DNA of 64,000 bases from Vibrio sp. Isolate32 (GCF_022397955.1 NZ_JAKEUQ010000012.1:1-64000), one strand, 5' to 3'; positions 19,003 to 28,460 are shown, counted from the stretch's first letter. Notes: generated by a model not told the origin, from the letters alone. A program made the numbers and translations.

Positions 19003-20424
19003 ATGACAAAGCACTACTCATATTGGTTCAAGCAAGCACTAGAAAAAGAATTTGGCAGCATCAACGCAGGGTTAGAATCAGCCAGCCCACTTCAAAAAGA
19101 CATCAACTGCGATATCGCGATTGTTGGCGGTGGTTACACAGGGCTATGGACGGCGATTTTAATTAAACAACAGCAACCTCAAAAACATGTTGTGGTGATT
19201 GAAAAAGGCTTGTGTGGCAGTGGTGCTTCTGGTGCGAACGGTGGTTGTATGCTGACGTGGTCGACTAAGTACCCAACGTTGAAAAAGCTGTACGGAAAAG
19301 AGCAAGCAAAATGGTTAGTTCAAGAATCGGAAAAGGTCATTTACGAGATCGAAGCTTTCTGTAATGAGCACAACATAGACGCACATTTGTACCGCAGCGG
19401 GACGTATTACACGGCAACCAATGAAGCACAAAAAGGTGGTATGCAACCTGTTGTGAATGAGTTGGTTAAGCAGGGTATCAATAGTTGGAAGAAGTGTGGA
19501 GAGTCTTTGTCTAATAAAGCGGGATCTGAGCGTCATATTGAAGGTTATTACTCAGAAGCTGCAGGCAGCGTGCAGCCAGCATTGTTGGCGAGAGGTTTAC
19601 GTCGAGTTGCTATTGATCTAGGTGTTGAGATTCACGAAAACACAGAGATGACTTCGCTTGATTATGGTGCTCCAGCTCGAATCCAAACTAAGGGCGGGTC
19701 TGTATTTGCCGACAAAGTGATTTTGGCGCTCAACGCATGGATGCTCGATCACTTTAAAGAGTTTAAACGCAGTATTGTGGTTGTTTCGTCAGACATGATC
19801 GTAACTAAGCCCATCCCTGAAAAGCTCCAGCAATTTGGCCCAGAGAAAGGAGCGGCAGTGGTGGATTCACGTATCTTTGTCCATTATTACCGAGACACCC
19901 AAGATGGACGACTGATGCTGGGTAAAGGTGGTAATAAATTCTCGTTTGCCAATCAAGTTGAAAGCATGTTTAACCAAAAGACAAATTACCTGCCGATTCT
20001 GAATCAATCCTTCCAAAAACTGTTTCCTAAGCTGGCGCAGAGTGAATTTGATTACAACTGGTCGGGTGGCTCAGATCGTTCGGTAACAGGATTACCATTT
20101 TTCGGTAATCTAAAAGGCCAAAACAACATCTATTATGGGTTAGGTTATTCCGGTAATGGTGTGGCTCAAACTCGTATGGGCGGGAAGATTTTATCATCTA
20201 TGGTGCTCGGCGCAGACAACGCTTGGACCTGCTGCGGATTAACCAAAGGACCGCTTGGCTATTTCCCACCAGAGCCATTTCGTTGGATAGGGGCGATGAC
20301 GGTGCGCAATGCAGTACGTAGAAAAGAAAACGCAGAAGACTCAGGCAAGGCGCCATGGTGGTTAGATAAGCAATTGGCAAAGCTGGCTGGTGCAGCAGGC
20401 AAGGCCGATAAGGTGGAGTCATAG
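19003..20424 (+). CDS. FAD-dependent aminophosphonate oxidoreductase
   Basis: A 473-aa DAO-type flavoenzyme. The dinucleotide fold is CDIAIVGGGYTGLWTAILI (about residues 38-56) with VVVIEKG closing the second strand. The GASGANGGCMLTWSTKYP and RSVTGLPFFGNL regions belong to the DAO fold; GLGYSGNGVAQTRMGGKIL is the C-terminal FAD contact. It matches the putative aminophosphonate oxidoreductase family found in phn clusters. Such enzymes oxidise amines; within this cluster the likely substrates are AEP or its N-methyl derivative, yielding phosphonoacetaldehyde. Substrate is inference. No signal peptide, so cytoplasmic. Confidence 0.86.
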   Translation: MTKHYSYWFKQALEKEFGSINAGLESASPLQKDINCDIAIVGGGYTGLWTAILIKQQQPQKHVVVIEKGLCGSGASGANGGCMLTWSTKYPTLKKLYGKEQAKWLVQESEKVIYEIEAFCNEHNIDAHLYRSGTYYTATNEAQKGGMQPVVNELVKQGINSWKKCGESLSNKAGSERHIEGYYSEAAGSVQPALLARGLRRVAIDLGVEIHENTEMTSLDYGAPARIQTKGGSVFADKVILALNAWMLDHFKEFKRSIVVVSSDMIVTKPIPEKLQQFGPEKGAAVVDSRIFVHYYRDTQDGRLMLGKGGNKFSFANQVESMFNQKTNYLPILNQSFQKLFPKLAQSEFDYNWSGGSDRSVTGLPFFGNLKGQNNIYYGLGYSGNGVAQTRMGGKILSSMVLGADNAWTCCGLTKGPLGYFPPEPFRWIGAMTVRNAVRRKENAEDSGKAPWWLDKQLAKLAGAAGKADKVES

Positions 20425-20601
20425 GTCAATCTTAATATCTAAACCAAGACTAAACTCAGCCCTCGTGTCAGTTTTATATCGCTACAGAGGGCTTGTAACA
20501 CTGTATGGGCATGCATCTTAAATGCTTATTATATCTGCAATATAACTGTCATTTAGCTTCTATAAATTTGTCACTCAACTGAAATATTCAAAGTTTAAAT
20601 T

Positions 20602-20613
20602 TGGTATATACCA
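20602..20613. promoter_or_regulatory. Putative PhnR operator in front of phnT
   Basis: TGGTATATACCA, a perfect 12-bp palindrome containing GTATATAC, which fits the HutC-subfamily consensus GT-N-TA-N-AC exactly. It lies 19 bp before the phnT start, so it would overlap or follow the promoter. It suggests phnT-phnU-phnR can be transcribed separately from phnS and that PhnR controls itself. Confidence 0.75.
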
Positions 20614-20631
20614 TTTAAAGAGTGCTGTAGT

Positions 20632-21741
20632 ATGAGCAACCAAACTTATTTGAATATTGAAAACGTTGTAAAGCAATTCGGTCAATTTACAGCGCTTAAA
20701 GACATCTCCTTATCTATTGAAAAAGGCGAGTTCGTCTGTTTCCTTGGCCCATCTGGCTGTGGAAAAACTACCTTATTACGTGCTATTGCGGGTCTAGATT
20801 TACCAACTTCAGGCTCAATTGAGCAAAATGGTCGCGACACGACCTTTTTACCACCAGAAAAGCGTGACTTTGGCATCGTGTTCCAATCTTACGCTCTTTT
20901 CCCTAACCTGACAGTGGAAGAAAACATTGCGATCGGCTTGAAAAACCAAGGCATGTCGACCAAAGAAGCACTAGAAACGGTGGAATCTTGGCTAGAAACC
21001 ATCGGCTTACCAACATCCGGTCAAAAGTATCCGAATCAATTGTCTGGTGGACAGCAGCAGCGTGTGGCGCTGGCTCGCGCATTAGCACTGTCTCCTGGGT
21101 TACTTCTGCTTGATGAGCCGCTGTCTGCACTCGATGCGAAAGTAAGAACACACCTGCGTGATGAAATTTGTCAATTACAGCGCAAATTGGGCATCACCAC
21201 GATCATGGTGACACACGATCAAGACGAAGCTTTGACTATGGCAGACCGCATCGTGGTCATGAACCATGGGGTTATTGAGCAGGTGGGTGCGCCGCAAGAG
21301 ATCTACCAAAAACCAGCGAGTCGTTTTGTTGCGGAGTTTGTCGGTAGCATGAACTTCATTCAAGCCTCTGTGGCTGTGCAGGGCAAGATGCGTATTGCTG
21401 AGTCTATGTTGCCACTTCCTGGACTAGACAATCTGACTCCAAAGCAGGGGGATGTATTTGATATTGCAGTTCGCCCAGAGCAAATCCAGTTCGTTGATCG
21501 TTTTAATGAGTCACTGCCGGTAAGAATCCTTTCGAGCGAATTTCTGGGCGCGTTTTATCGCGTCGAATGTCAATTGCAGCATGACTCTACGGCAAAAGAG
21601 ATAATCGTTGATGTGCCAGTCAAAGAGTTCAATCGATTGAAACTGCGTCGCAGTGATATTCGTTACGTAGCGTTTGATCAAGAAGGCTTACGAGCTTATC
21701 CATCGAAAAGTGTTCAAGTGATGAAAGACGAGGCGGCGTAA
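20632..21741 (+). CDS. phnT: 2-aminoethylphosphonate ABC transporter ATP-binding protein
   Basis: A 369-aa ABC ATPase. Walker A GPSGCGKTT at residues 39-47, signature LSGGQQQRVALARAL, Walker B LLLLDEPLSALD, switch His in VTHDQDEA. The extra C-terminal region (from about residue 240) is the TOBE-type domain of the polyamine/iron/phosphonate importer group. It powers AEP uptake through the permease encoded 6 bp downstream. Confidence 0.95.
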   Translation: MSNQTYLNIENVVKQFGQFTALKDISLSIEKGEFVCFLGPSGCGKTTLLRAIAGLDLPTSGSIEQNGRDTTFLPPEKRDFGIVFQSYALFPNLTVEENIAIGLKNQGMSTKEALETVESWLETIGLPTSGQKYPNQLSGGQQQRVALARALALSPGLLLLDEPLSALDAKVRTHLRDEICQLQRKLGITTIMVTHDQDEALTMADRIVVMNHGVIEQVGAPQEIYQKPASRFVAEFVGSMNFIQASVAVQGKMRIAESMLPLPGLDNLTPKQGDVFDIAVRPEQIQFVDRFNESLPVRILSSEFLGAFYRVECQLQHDSTAKEIIVDVPVKEFNRLKLRRSDIRYVAFDQEGLRAYPSKSVQVMKDEAA

Positions 21742-21747
21742 ACAATC

Positions 21748-23472
21748 ATGGAATCGACTCAAATGATGCAATCTAAGCTGCTAATTCAACGACGAGTACA
21801 GCCTTTTCTGGCTCGGTTAAGCACGGACAATGTGATTCTATTTGGGCTGTTGGCATTTCTGTCTGTAGTCATGACGCTGTTTATCCTGATGCCTTTGTGG
21901 GCGATGCTGAAAAAAAGCGTTCAGAATGCGGATGGCGAATTTGTAGGTCTACAGAACTTCGCTACGTATTTCGCCTCGCAAAGCCTTTGGCAGTCCGTGG
22001 GTAATACATTTACGCTTGGCATACTGGTAACGGTTGTCGTTGGTGTTCTGGCGTTTGGTTATGCTTATGCGTTGACTCGCTCATGTATGCCTTTTAAGGG
22101 GCTATTTCAGGTGTTGGGCTCTGCACCTATCCTTGCCCCCTCGCTGCTTCCAGCAATCAGTTTGATTTTTCTGTTTGGTAACCAAGGCATCGCTAAAGAG
22201 GTCTTAGGCGGTAATTCGGTATATGGCTTGATTGGTATCTCATTAGGCTTGATATTCTGGACCTTTCCACACGCTCTAATGATTCTTACTACCTCATTAA
22301 GAACCTCGGATGCACGCTTATACGAAGCGGCTCGCGCACTGAATACTTCATCTTTCAAAACCTTCTTCATGGTGACGTTACCTGCAGCCAAGTATGGGCT
22401 GATCAGTACACTTATCGTGGTGTTTACGCTGGTGGTTTGTGACTTTGGTGTGCCGAAGGTCATTGGTGGTAGCTACAACGTTCTATCGACGGATATTTTT
22501 AAGCAGGTAGTTGGTCAGCAAAACTTCTCGATGGGTGCGGTGACCAGTATTTTACTGTTATTGCCTGCATTGTTAGCCTTTACCGTTGATCGTTGGGTGC
22601 AAAAGAAGCAGAAGAGTTTGTTTGATACTCGCTCAGTCGCCTACCAGCCAGAGCCGAACGCCCTGCGTGACGGTGCATGTTTTCTGTATTGTGCAGCGAT
22701 ATCCGCGGCTGTGGTTATTGTTCTCGGTATGGCGGTATACGGATCAATGGTCACTTTTTGGCCTTGGAACAAAGCCCTTACACTGAATAACTATAACTTT
22801 GCAGAAATGAGTACCTATGGTTGGACTCCATTCTTCAACTCATTAACGTTAGGTGCTTGGACTGCGATAATCGGTACCATACTGATTTTCTTAGGCGCGT
22901 ACTGTATTGAGAAGGGTAGAGCGTTTGGTCCTGTTCGTCAGGCAATGCAGATGCTCAGTGTGGTACCTATGGCGGTTCCGGGGATGGTACTGGGTTTGGG
23001 CTATATCTTTTACTTCAATGACTTGAGTAATCCACTTAACTTCTTGTATGGCACAATGGCGTTCTTGGTGATAAACACTGTGGTTCACTACTACACTGTG
23101 GGTCACATGACGGTGTTAACTGCGTTAAAGCAGCTGCCTGCGGAAATTGAAGCAACCGCGGCCTCTGTAAATCTTCCGCAGTACAAGTTGTTCTTTAAAG
23201 TGACGGTACCCGTTTGTCTGCCTGCCATTTTAGATATTGCGACATACCTGTTTATTAATGCACTCACCACCACATCTGCGGTAGTATTCTTGTATTCTAC
23301 CGATACGATACCTGCGTCAGTTTCAGTACTGAATATGGACGATGCGGGGCAAACCGGTGCAGCAGCAGCCATGGCGGTGATGATCATGATATCCGCAGCG
23401 AGCGCGAAGTTGATTCATATGCTGATCAACAAGTTATTTGAGAAGCGCACTCAAGCTTGGCGAAAGCGCTAG
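21748..23472 (+). CDS. phnU: 2-aminoethylphosphonate ABC transporter permease, fused two-domain
   Basis: A 574-aa inner membrane protein made of two permease halves in tandem, so one chain forms the whole channel. Both halves carry an ABC-contacting EAA loop: YEAARALNTSSFKTFFMVTL in the first and EIEATAASVNLPQYKLFFKV in the second. About twelve membrane segments are visible. This fused layout matches the phnU2-type AEP permease. It is spaced 6 bp from phnT, so both are translated from one message. Confidence 0.92.
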   Translation: MESTQMMQSKLLIQRRVQPFLARLSTDNVILFGLLAFLSVVMTLFILMPLWAMLKKSVQNADGEFVGLQNFATYFASQSLWQSVGNTFTLGILVTVVVGVLAFGYAYALTRSCMPFKGLFQVLGSAPILAPSLLPAISLIFLFGNQGIAKEVLGGNSVYGLIGISLGLIFWTFPHALMILTTSLRTSDARLYEAARALNTSSFKTFFMVTLPAAKYGLISTLIVVFTLVVCDFGVPKVIGGSYNVLSTDIFKQVVGQQNFSMGAVTSILLLLPALLAFTVDRWVQKKQKSLFDTRSVAYQPEPNALRDGACFLYCAAISAAVVIVLGMAVYGSMVTFWPWNKALTLNNYNFAEMSTYGWTPFFNSLTLGAWTAIIGTILIFLGAYCIEKGRAFGPVRQAMQMLSVVPMAVPGMVLGLGYIFYFNDLSNPLNFLYGTMAFLVINTVVHYYTVGHMTVLTALKQLPAEIEATAASVNLPQYKLFFKVTVPVCLPAILDIATYLFINALTTTSAVVFLYSTDTIPASVSVLNMDDAGQTGAAAAMAVMIMISAASAKLIHMLINKLFEKRTQAWRKR

Positions 23473-23540
23473 CGAACCATTTTATATTGCAGTTGGCCAA
23501 GGAGTGGCTGACGACAAGAATAAGAATGAAAGGAAATTAA

Positions 23541-24245
23541 GTGCAGTACGTAAAAATCAAAGATGTCATCGTAGAGCAGATTGAGTCTGGGATGTTAACA
23601 CCACGACAAAAACTGCCTGCAGAACGTAAGCTTGCTGAGTCGTTTGATACGACGAGAGTGACGCTGCGTGAAGCATTATCTTCACTTGAAGCCGAAGGAC
23701 GCATTTATCGAGAAGACCGACGTGGTTGGTTTATCTCACCAGCGCCACTTCGCTACGACCCAACTCAAACGCTAAATTTCACTAATATGGCGTTGTCGCA
23801 GAATCGACAGCCGAAAACTGAGCTGATCGCTGCCAAAGGGATGTTAGCTACCAAGGAGGCGACCAAGCTTCTTGAACTGCCTCCTTTCTCAGACGTTTAT
23901 CGCGTAGATAGAGTTCGTTATCTTGAAGATAGGCCAGTTGTGTATGTGACAAACTATATCCGACCAGAGCTTTTTCCTAACTTGCTTGAACATGATTTAT
24001 CGAAATCACTGACGGACATTTACCGTGAGCATTTTGGTGTGGTGTATCAGAAGATCCGTTATCGCGTGAGCACAACGTCACTATTGGGCGAAACAGCACA
24101 AGCTCTGCGTGCGACTTCAGGTTCTCCGGCCATGGTGGTAGAGCGTATTAACTACAACCAAAACGGCGATTTGATTGATTGTGATATTGAGTATTGGCGC
24201 CACGATGCAATCAGTATTGAATCGATAGCCCAACTCGAGCGCTAA
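23541..24245 (+). CDS. phnR: GntR-family (HutC subfamily) regulator of phosphonate use
   Basis: A 234-aa regulator with GTG start preceded by AAAGGAAA. Residues 1-75 form the winged helix of GntR (RQKLPAERKLAESFDTTRVT, LREALSSLEAEGRI). Residues about 85-230 form a UTRA effector-binding domain of the HutC type (VDRVRYLEDRPVVYVTNYI; MVVERINYNQNGDLIDCDIE). The phnR family of phosphonate clusters has this layout. It probably senses AEP or a breakdown product and acts at the three TGGTATATACCA-like sites around the cluster. Last gene of the phnT-phnU-phnR run, 68 bp after phnU. Confidence 0.9.
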   Translation: MQYVKIKDVIVEQIESGMLTPRQKLPAERKLAESFDTTRVTLREALSSLEAEGRIYREDRRGWFISPAPLRYDPTQTLNFTNMALSQNRQPKTELIAAKGMLATKEATKLLELPPFSDVYRVDRVRYLEDRPVVYVTNYIRPELFPNLLEHDLSKSLTDIYREHFGVVYQKIRYRVSTTSLLGETAQALRATSGSPAMVVERINYNQNGDLIDCDIEYWRHDAISIESIAQLER

Positions 24246-24316
24246 TCACTCCGACATAGTGTTGTTAACTAACGGGTTCCTTATAATTCTGTAGGGGCGT
24301 CCGGTTTCAATGATTT

Positions 24317-24343
24317 AAGGTCTCTCATCCAGAGACCTTTTTT
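24317..24343 (+). terminator. Rho-independent terminator of the phn cluster
   Basis: AAGGTCTCT (24317-24325), loop CATCC, AGAGACCTT (24331-24339) and a T-run. About 70 bp after phnR. Confidence 0.88.
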
Positions 24344-24402
24344 ATCACTTCAATTAAGCTGTTGCTTTTATTTATCTATTTACCAATTTTATTAGGAAAG
24401 AA

Positions 24403-25305
24403 ATGGAATTCTCTGCCATTGTTATCGTCATTATCTCCGCTTTATTGCATGCGGGTTGGAATGTTCTCGGTAAATCCAACCAAGGATCTGGTTCATCGTT
24501 TTTCCTGGCCTCTGGGTTTGCGGCTGCAGCGATATTGACTCCTTACCTTATTTGGTATGTCGATAATGTTGGATTTTCAAATATCTCTCTTCCATTTTGG
24601 CAATTGGTTTTGCTTAGTGGGATCTGCCAAATTATTTATCTAATTGGATTGGGTGCTGCTTATAAACAAGCTGATATAGGTGTCATTTATCCGATGGCTC
24701 GAGCGTTGCCTGTGTTGATGGTTGGTTTGGGTACAGTCTTGATTGGCTATGATCTTTCCGTTAATCAATGGGTTGGATTTACCTTGATTACATTGGGTTG
24801 TTTGTTTGTTCCATTGAAACAGTTCTCTGAGCTGAGGCTCAAAGCTTACCTGAATCTTGGCGTGCTTTGGGCACTTATCGCCGCTATCGGTACCACCGGC
24901 TACTCGATCATCGATAAAGAGGCGCTGCTGTTATTGGAGCCTTTAAGCACAACGGTTATTACCAACAAACACACGGCGATTTTCTATTTAGGTATTCAGT
25001 TTTGGGCAATCGTGATTCCGCTGAGTATTTGGTTACTGGTAACTAACCAAAGTGTCGAGTTTACGAATGCTTGGATACTACGCAAGAAGGCCACGGTGGC
25101 CGGCATTATGATGGCGTCGACTTATGGATTGGTGCTGTTTGCAATGACCATGACAGAGAACGTCAGCTTAGTGGTTGCACTTCGGCAGGTAAGCATCATC
25201 TTCGGTGTCGTGATGGGGATCTACTTTTTGAAGGAAAAGTGGCACATGACTCGCGGTATAGGCGTTGTTTTGATTCTCATCGGTCTAGTTACTTCGCTGA
25301 TTTAA
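24403..25305 (+). CDS. EamA/DMT-family transporter
   Basis: A 300-aa inner membrane protein with about ten hydrophobic segments in two EamA repeats. The first repeat shows the typical LLHAGWNVLGK start and GVIYPMARALPVLMVGLGT; the second ends VALRQVSIIFGVVMGIYFLK EK-type segments. DMT proteins export or exchange small metabolites; the substrate cannot be read from sequence. It lies between the phn terminator and the gluconate operators, so I see no operon link with either cluster. Confidence 0.85.
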   Translation: MEFSAIVIVIISALLHAGWNVLGKSNQGSGSSFFLASGFAAAAILTPYLIWYVDNVGFSNISLPFWQLVLLSGICQIIYLIGLGAAYKQADIGVIYPMARALPVLMVGLGTVLIGYDLSVNQWVGFTLITLGCLFVPLKQFSELRLKAYLNLGVLWALIAAIGTTGYSIIDKEALLLLEPLSTTVITNKHTAIFYLGIQFWAIVIPLSIWLLVTNQSVEFTNAWILRKKATVAGIMMASTYGLVLFAMTMTENVSLVVALRQVSIIFGVVMGIYFLKEKWHMTRGIGVVLILIGLVTSLI

Positions 25306-25424
25306 AGCGACTTTTATATCTCATATCATCCTAAAGTGTGACTTTTTGGTCTCATTTTCCTTATTGATAGCAAACGTTTTACTAATGTTAAAGGTGTGAT
25401 CCTCCTCATAGACAAGGCTGTAAA

Positions 25425-25460
25425 GTTACCGGTAACATCCACTCCAACGTTACCGGTAAC
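25425..25460. promoter_or_regulatory. Tandem GntR operators before the gluconate TRAP genes
   Basis: Two perfect palindromes GTTACCGGTAAC at 25425-25436 and 25449-25460, centres 24 bp apart, ending 45 bp before the binding-protein start codon. This is the known type of site for LacI-family GntR regulators of gluconate genes. Two sites near helical phase fit cooperative repression. Confidence 0.85.
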
Positions 25461-25505
25461 ATATAACAACAAGCCGGACTCTGTGAAACTCATAAGGATA
25501 CCCAA

Positions 25506-26522
25506 ATGAAAGCTCTGACTAAAACGCTGATTGCTGCTTCCCTCACTGGCCTATTTGCTACTTCAGCAATGGCTGCAGACTTTAAACTTAAGATTCAATC
25601 TTCAGATCCTTCTGGCGATTTGAACTTCAAAGTTCAGCAGAAGTGGGCTGAGCGCGTAGAAACGATGTCTAACGGACGCATCGACATCGACCTTCTACCA
25701 GTCGGTGCTGTGGTTAAGCACACTGAAACACTAGGCGCTATTAAGATGGGTATCCTAGATGGTCATATCACAGCAACGGGTTACTTCTCAGGTAAAGATC
25801 CTGCTTTTGGCCTAATCGGTAACATGGTTGGTGCATGGTCAGATACAACTCAGCTGCTTCAGTACATGAACTACGGCGGTGGTAACGAGCTAATGACTGA
25901 GCTTTACAAACCTTACGGCGTTCAATTCGTAGGTGCATCAACAACAGGTGTTGAGTCCTTCATCTCTAAAAAGCCAATCGACGGTGTTGATGATCTGAAA
26001 GGTCTTAAACTGCGTGCGCCAGAAGGTCTAGTGCAACAAGTATTTGCCGCTGCAGGTGCAACCCCTGTAAACCTGCCTGGCTCTGAAGTATTTACTGGCC
26101 TAAGCAAGGGCGTAATTGATGCTGCGGACTACACGGTATTTTCGACAAACCAAAAAGCGGGCATGAACGATATCGCGACTCACCCAGTTCAACCTGGTTT
26201 CCACTCACTACCGCTTATCGATATCTCTGTTTCTCAGAAAAAATGGGATAAGATGCCAGCGGACCTTCAAACCATCCTACAAACATCAGTTCGTGACTTC
26301 TCTTACGACATGACGACTCAGCTGAAAATGGCTGACCAAGCGGCAATTAAAGAAGCACAAGCGAACCCAGAAATCACTATCCATGACTGGTCTCAAGAAG
26401 AGCGTAAGAAGTTCCGTGAGATTGCAAAAGGTCAATGGAAAGTATTCGCAGAGCGTTCTGAGAACGCACAGAAAGTTTATGATTCAGTAACTGCGTTCCT
26501 AGAAGACAACGGCTTACTGTAA
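25506..26522 (+). CDS. TRAP transporter substrate-binding protein (DctP type), gluconate cluster
   Basis: A 338-aa periplasmic receptor with signal peptide ending SAMAA. DctP features: VQQKWAERVETMSNGRIDID, then GLKLRAPEGLVQQVFAAAGA and NLPGSEVFTGLSKGVIDAAD, where the Arg in LRAPEG is the residue that usually holds the substrate carboxylate. Gluconate or a close sugar acid is inferred from the linked gntK, gnd and gntR genes. First gene of the unit, behind two GntR operators, and followed by a hairpin that would favour its higher expression. Confidence 0.9.
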   Translation: MKALTKTLIAASLTGLFATSAMAADFKLKIQSSDPSGDLNFKVQQKWAERVETMSNGRIDIDLLPVGAVVKHTETLGAIKMGILDGHITATGYFSGKDPAFGLIGNMVGAWSDTTQLLQYMNYGGGNELMTELYKPYGVQFVGASTTGVESFISKKPIDGVDDLKGLKLRAPEGLVQQVFAAAGATPVNLPGSEVFTGLSKGVIDAADYTVFSTNQKAGMNDIATHPVQPGFHSLPLIDISVSQKKWDKMPADLQTILQTSVRDFSYDMTTQLKMADQAAIKEAQANPEITIHDWSQEERKKFREIAKGQWKVFAERSENAQKVYDSVTAFLEDNGLL

Positions 26523-26544
26523 TTCAAACTTAGCTTATTGATGG

Positions 26545-26570
26545 GGGAGAGCATTGCTCTCCCGTTTTTT
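26545..26570 (+). terminator. Hairpin terminator or attenuator between TRAP genes
   Basis: GGGAGAGC (26545-26552) pairs with GCTCTCCC (26556-26563), followed by GTTTTTT. Between the binding-protein gene and the membrane subunit genes. Confidence 0.85.
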
Positions 26571-26587
26571 CCCAGGAAATTTGGCCC

Positions 26588-27145
26588 ATGACAGACAAAA
26601 TCCCTCACGCACCAGCTGAAAACGATGAACAGCCTAGAAATATGCTTGATCGTCTTATCATAAAATTCAGTAACTTAGTTAGCTGGTTGTTCATCTTCAC
26701 TGTATTGATTTCATTTTACGAAGTTGTGATGCGCTATGTATTTGATGCCCCAACCACATGGGTACATGAAACGGCTTCATTTATTGGTGGTTCCCTATTC
26801 ATTATCGGTGGCATTTACGCTTTCGCGGCTGATAAACATGTACGTGTTGTTCTTATCTACGATTCTGTTTCTAAACAAACACGTAAGTATCTTACTCTTG
26901 TTCACCACATTGTTGGTTTAGCTTTTGCTGGCATGCTTGCTTACGCAGCTTACTTTACTGCGCAAGAAGCGTGGTTTGCACCTTGGGGTGAATTTCGCCT
27001 TGAAACATCAGGTTCGGTATTAAACGCTCCATACCCAGCTTTGCTGAAAGGTCTAATTTTTGTCGTTTTATGTGTTCTTGTTGTCCAGTTTGTATTGCAC
27101 CTAATCCAAGAGTTGATGGGTCTAAGGAAGAATGACAATGTTTGA
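26588..27145 (+). CDS. TRAP transporter small membrane subunit (DctQ type)
   Basis: A 185-aa protein with four membrane helices, the usual DctQ layout, preceded by a 35-residue polar N-terminus. Motifs include YEVVMRYVFDAPTTWVHETA, standard for DctQ. It forms the membrane complex with the DctM protein. Its end overlaps the next start by 14 bp, so translation is coupled. Substrate inferred from cluster as gluconate. Confidence 0.9.
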   Translation: MTDKIPHAPAENDEQPRNMLDRLIIKFSNLVSWLFIFTVLISFYEVVMRYVFDAPTTWVHETASFIGGSLFIIGGIYAFAADKHVRVVLIYDSVSKQTRKYLTLVHHIVGLAFAGMLAYAAYFTAQEAWFAPWGEFRLETSGSVLNAPYPALLKGLIFVVLCVLVVQFVLHLIQELMGLRKNDNV

Positions 27146-28460
27146 TTTATCTTCGATTGGTATCGCATGGGGCAGTTTGCTCATGCTCGTTATGATGATT
27201 GGTTTGCTACTAACGGGTATGCAGCTGGCTTTCGTCACAGGCTTTGTTGCCATTTTCTTCACTCTATGTTGGTTTGGCCCTGATGCATTACCTTTGATTG
27301 CGAGCCGCACTTACAGCTTTGCTTCTGGTTATGTATTCCTCGCAGTACCAATGTTTGTATTGATGGCAGCTCTCTTGGACCGTTCTGGTATCGCACGTGA
27401 CTTGTTCGATGCAATGAAATCTGTTGGTCGTAAGGTTCGTGGTGGCGTTGCAGTACAAACCTTATTGGTCGCCGTTTTACTTGCTTCGATGTCTGGCGTA
27501 ATCGGTGGTGAAACTGTACTGCTCGGCATTCTTGCTCTACCTCAAATGCTTCGCTTAGGTTACGACCGAAAACTTGCCATCGGTACAACCTGTGCGGGTG
27601 GTGCGCTCGGAACCATGCTGCCACCAAGTATCGTGTTGATCATCTACGGTATGACAGCCAGTGTTTCAATTGGTGACTTGTTTAAAGCATCGTTTTTACC
27701 AGCGTTTATCCTTGCGGGTTGTTACATCGGTTATGTACTAATTCGCTGTAAGTTGAACCCTTCTCTTGCTCCAATTCCTAGTGATGAAGAGACAGAAGAA
27801 GACATCGCGAATCAGCCTAGTTACTTCAAAGCGCTGTTCTTCCCACTGCTTTCTGTTGCAACGGTTCTAGGTAGTATTTACACCGGTATCGCTTCGGTAA
27901 CGGAAGCGTCAGCACTGGGTGTAGTTGGTATCATGATCAGCGCGTTAATTCGTGGTGAGCTGAACTTCAACATGCTGAAAGAGAGTGCCATCGCGACCAT
28001 GCGTACCTGCGGCATGATCATGTGGATTGGTATCGGTGCGAGTGCACTGGTTGGTATTTACAACTTGATGGGCGGTATTGATTTTGTTGAAGAAACCATC
28101 CTTGCGCTAAGTGGCGGCAACGCAATGGTTACGCTGTTAATCATGATGGCAATCTTGCTAGTGCTTGGTATGTTCCTTGACTGGGTAGGTGTAGCACTTC
28201 TAACCATGCCAATCTTCGTTCCAATCATTACAGGCCTTGGTTTTGACCCTGTGTGGTTTGGTGTTGTGTTCTGTCTAAACATGCAGGTGTCTTTCTTGTC
28301 ACCACCGTTTGGTCCAGCGGCATTCTACTTAAAATCGGTAGCGCCAAAAGACATTAGCTTGGGCGAGATTTTCTCTTCACTACTGCCGTTTATTGGACTT
28401 CAAATATTCGTGTTGGCCATGGTTATTATCTTCCCTCAGCTTGCGCTTTGGTGGCAATAA
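27132..28460 (+). CDS. TRAP transporter large permease (DctM type)
   Basis: A 442-aa integral membrane protein with about twelve helices, the ion-coupled permease of the TRAP system. Typical segments are GCALGTMLPPSI-like AGGALGTMLPPSIVLIIYG and SFLSPPFGPAAFYLKSVAP. Start given at the first ATG; a second ATG lies 6 bp on. Overlaps the DctQ gene. Together with the two preceding genes it should import gluconate using a sodium gradient (family knowledge). A GC-rich hairpin, GGTTCCTGA with TCAGGAACC, follows at 28469-28498 without a T-run. Confidence 0.92.
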   Translation: MTMFDLSSIGIAWGSLLMLVMMIGLLLTGMQLAFVTGFVAIFFTLCWFGPDALPLIASRTYSFASGYVFLAVPMFVLMAALLDRSGIARDLFDAMKSVGRKVRGGVAVQTLLVAVLLASMSGVIGGETVLLGILALPQMLRLGYDRKLAIGTTCAGGALGTMLPPSIVLIIYGMTASVSIGDLFKASFLPAFILAGCYIGYVLIRCKLNPSLAPIPSDEETEEDIANQPSYFKALFFPLLSVATVLGSIYTGIASVTEASALGVVGIMISALIRGELNFNMLKESAIATMRTCGMIMWIGIGASALVGIYNLMGGIDFVEETILALSGGNAMVTLLIMMAILLVLGMFLDWVGVALLTMPIFVPIITGLGFDPVWFGVVFCLNMQVSFLSPPFGPAAFYLKSVAPKDISLGEIFSSLLPFIGLQIFVLAMVIIFPQLALWWQ

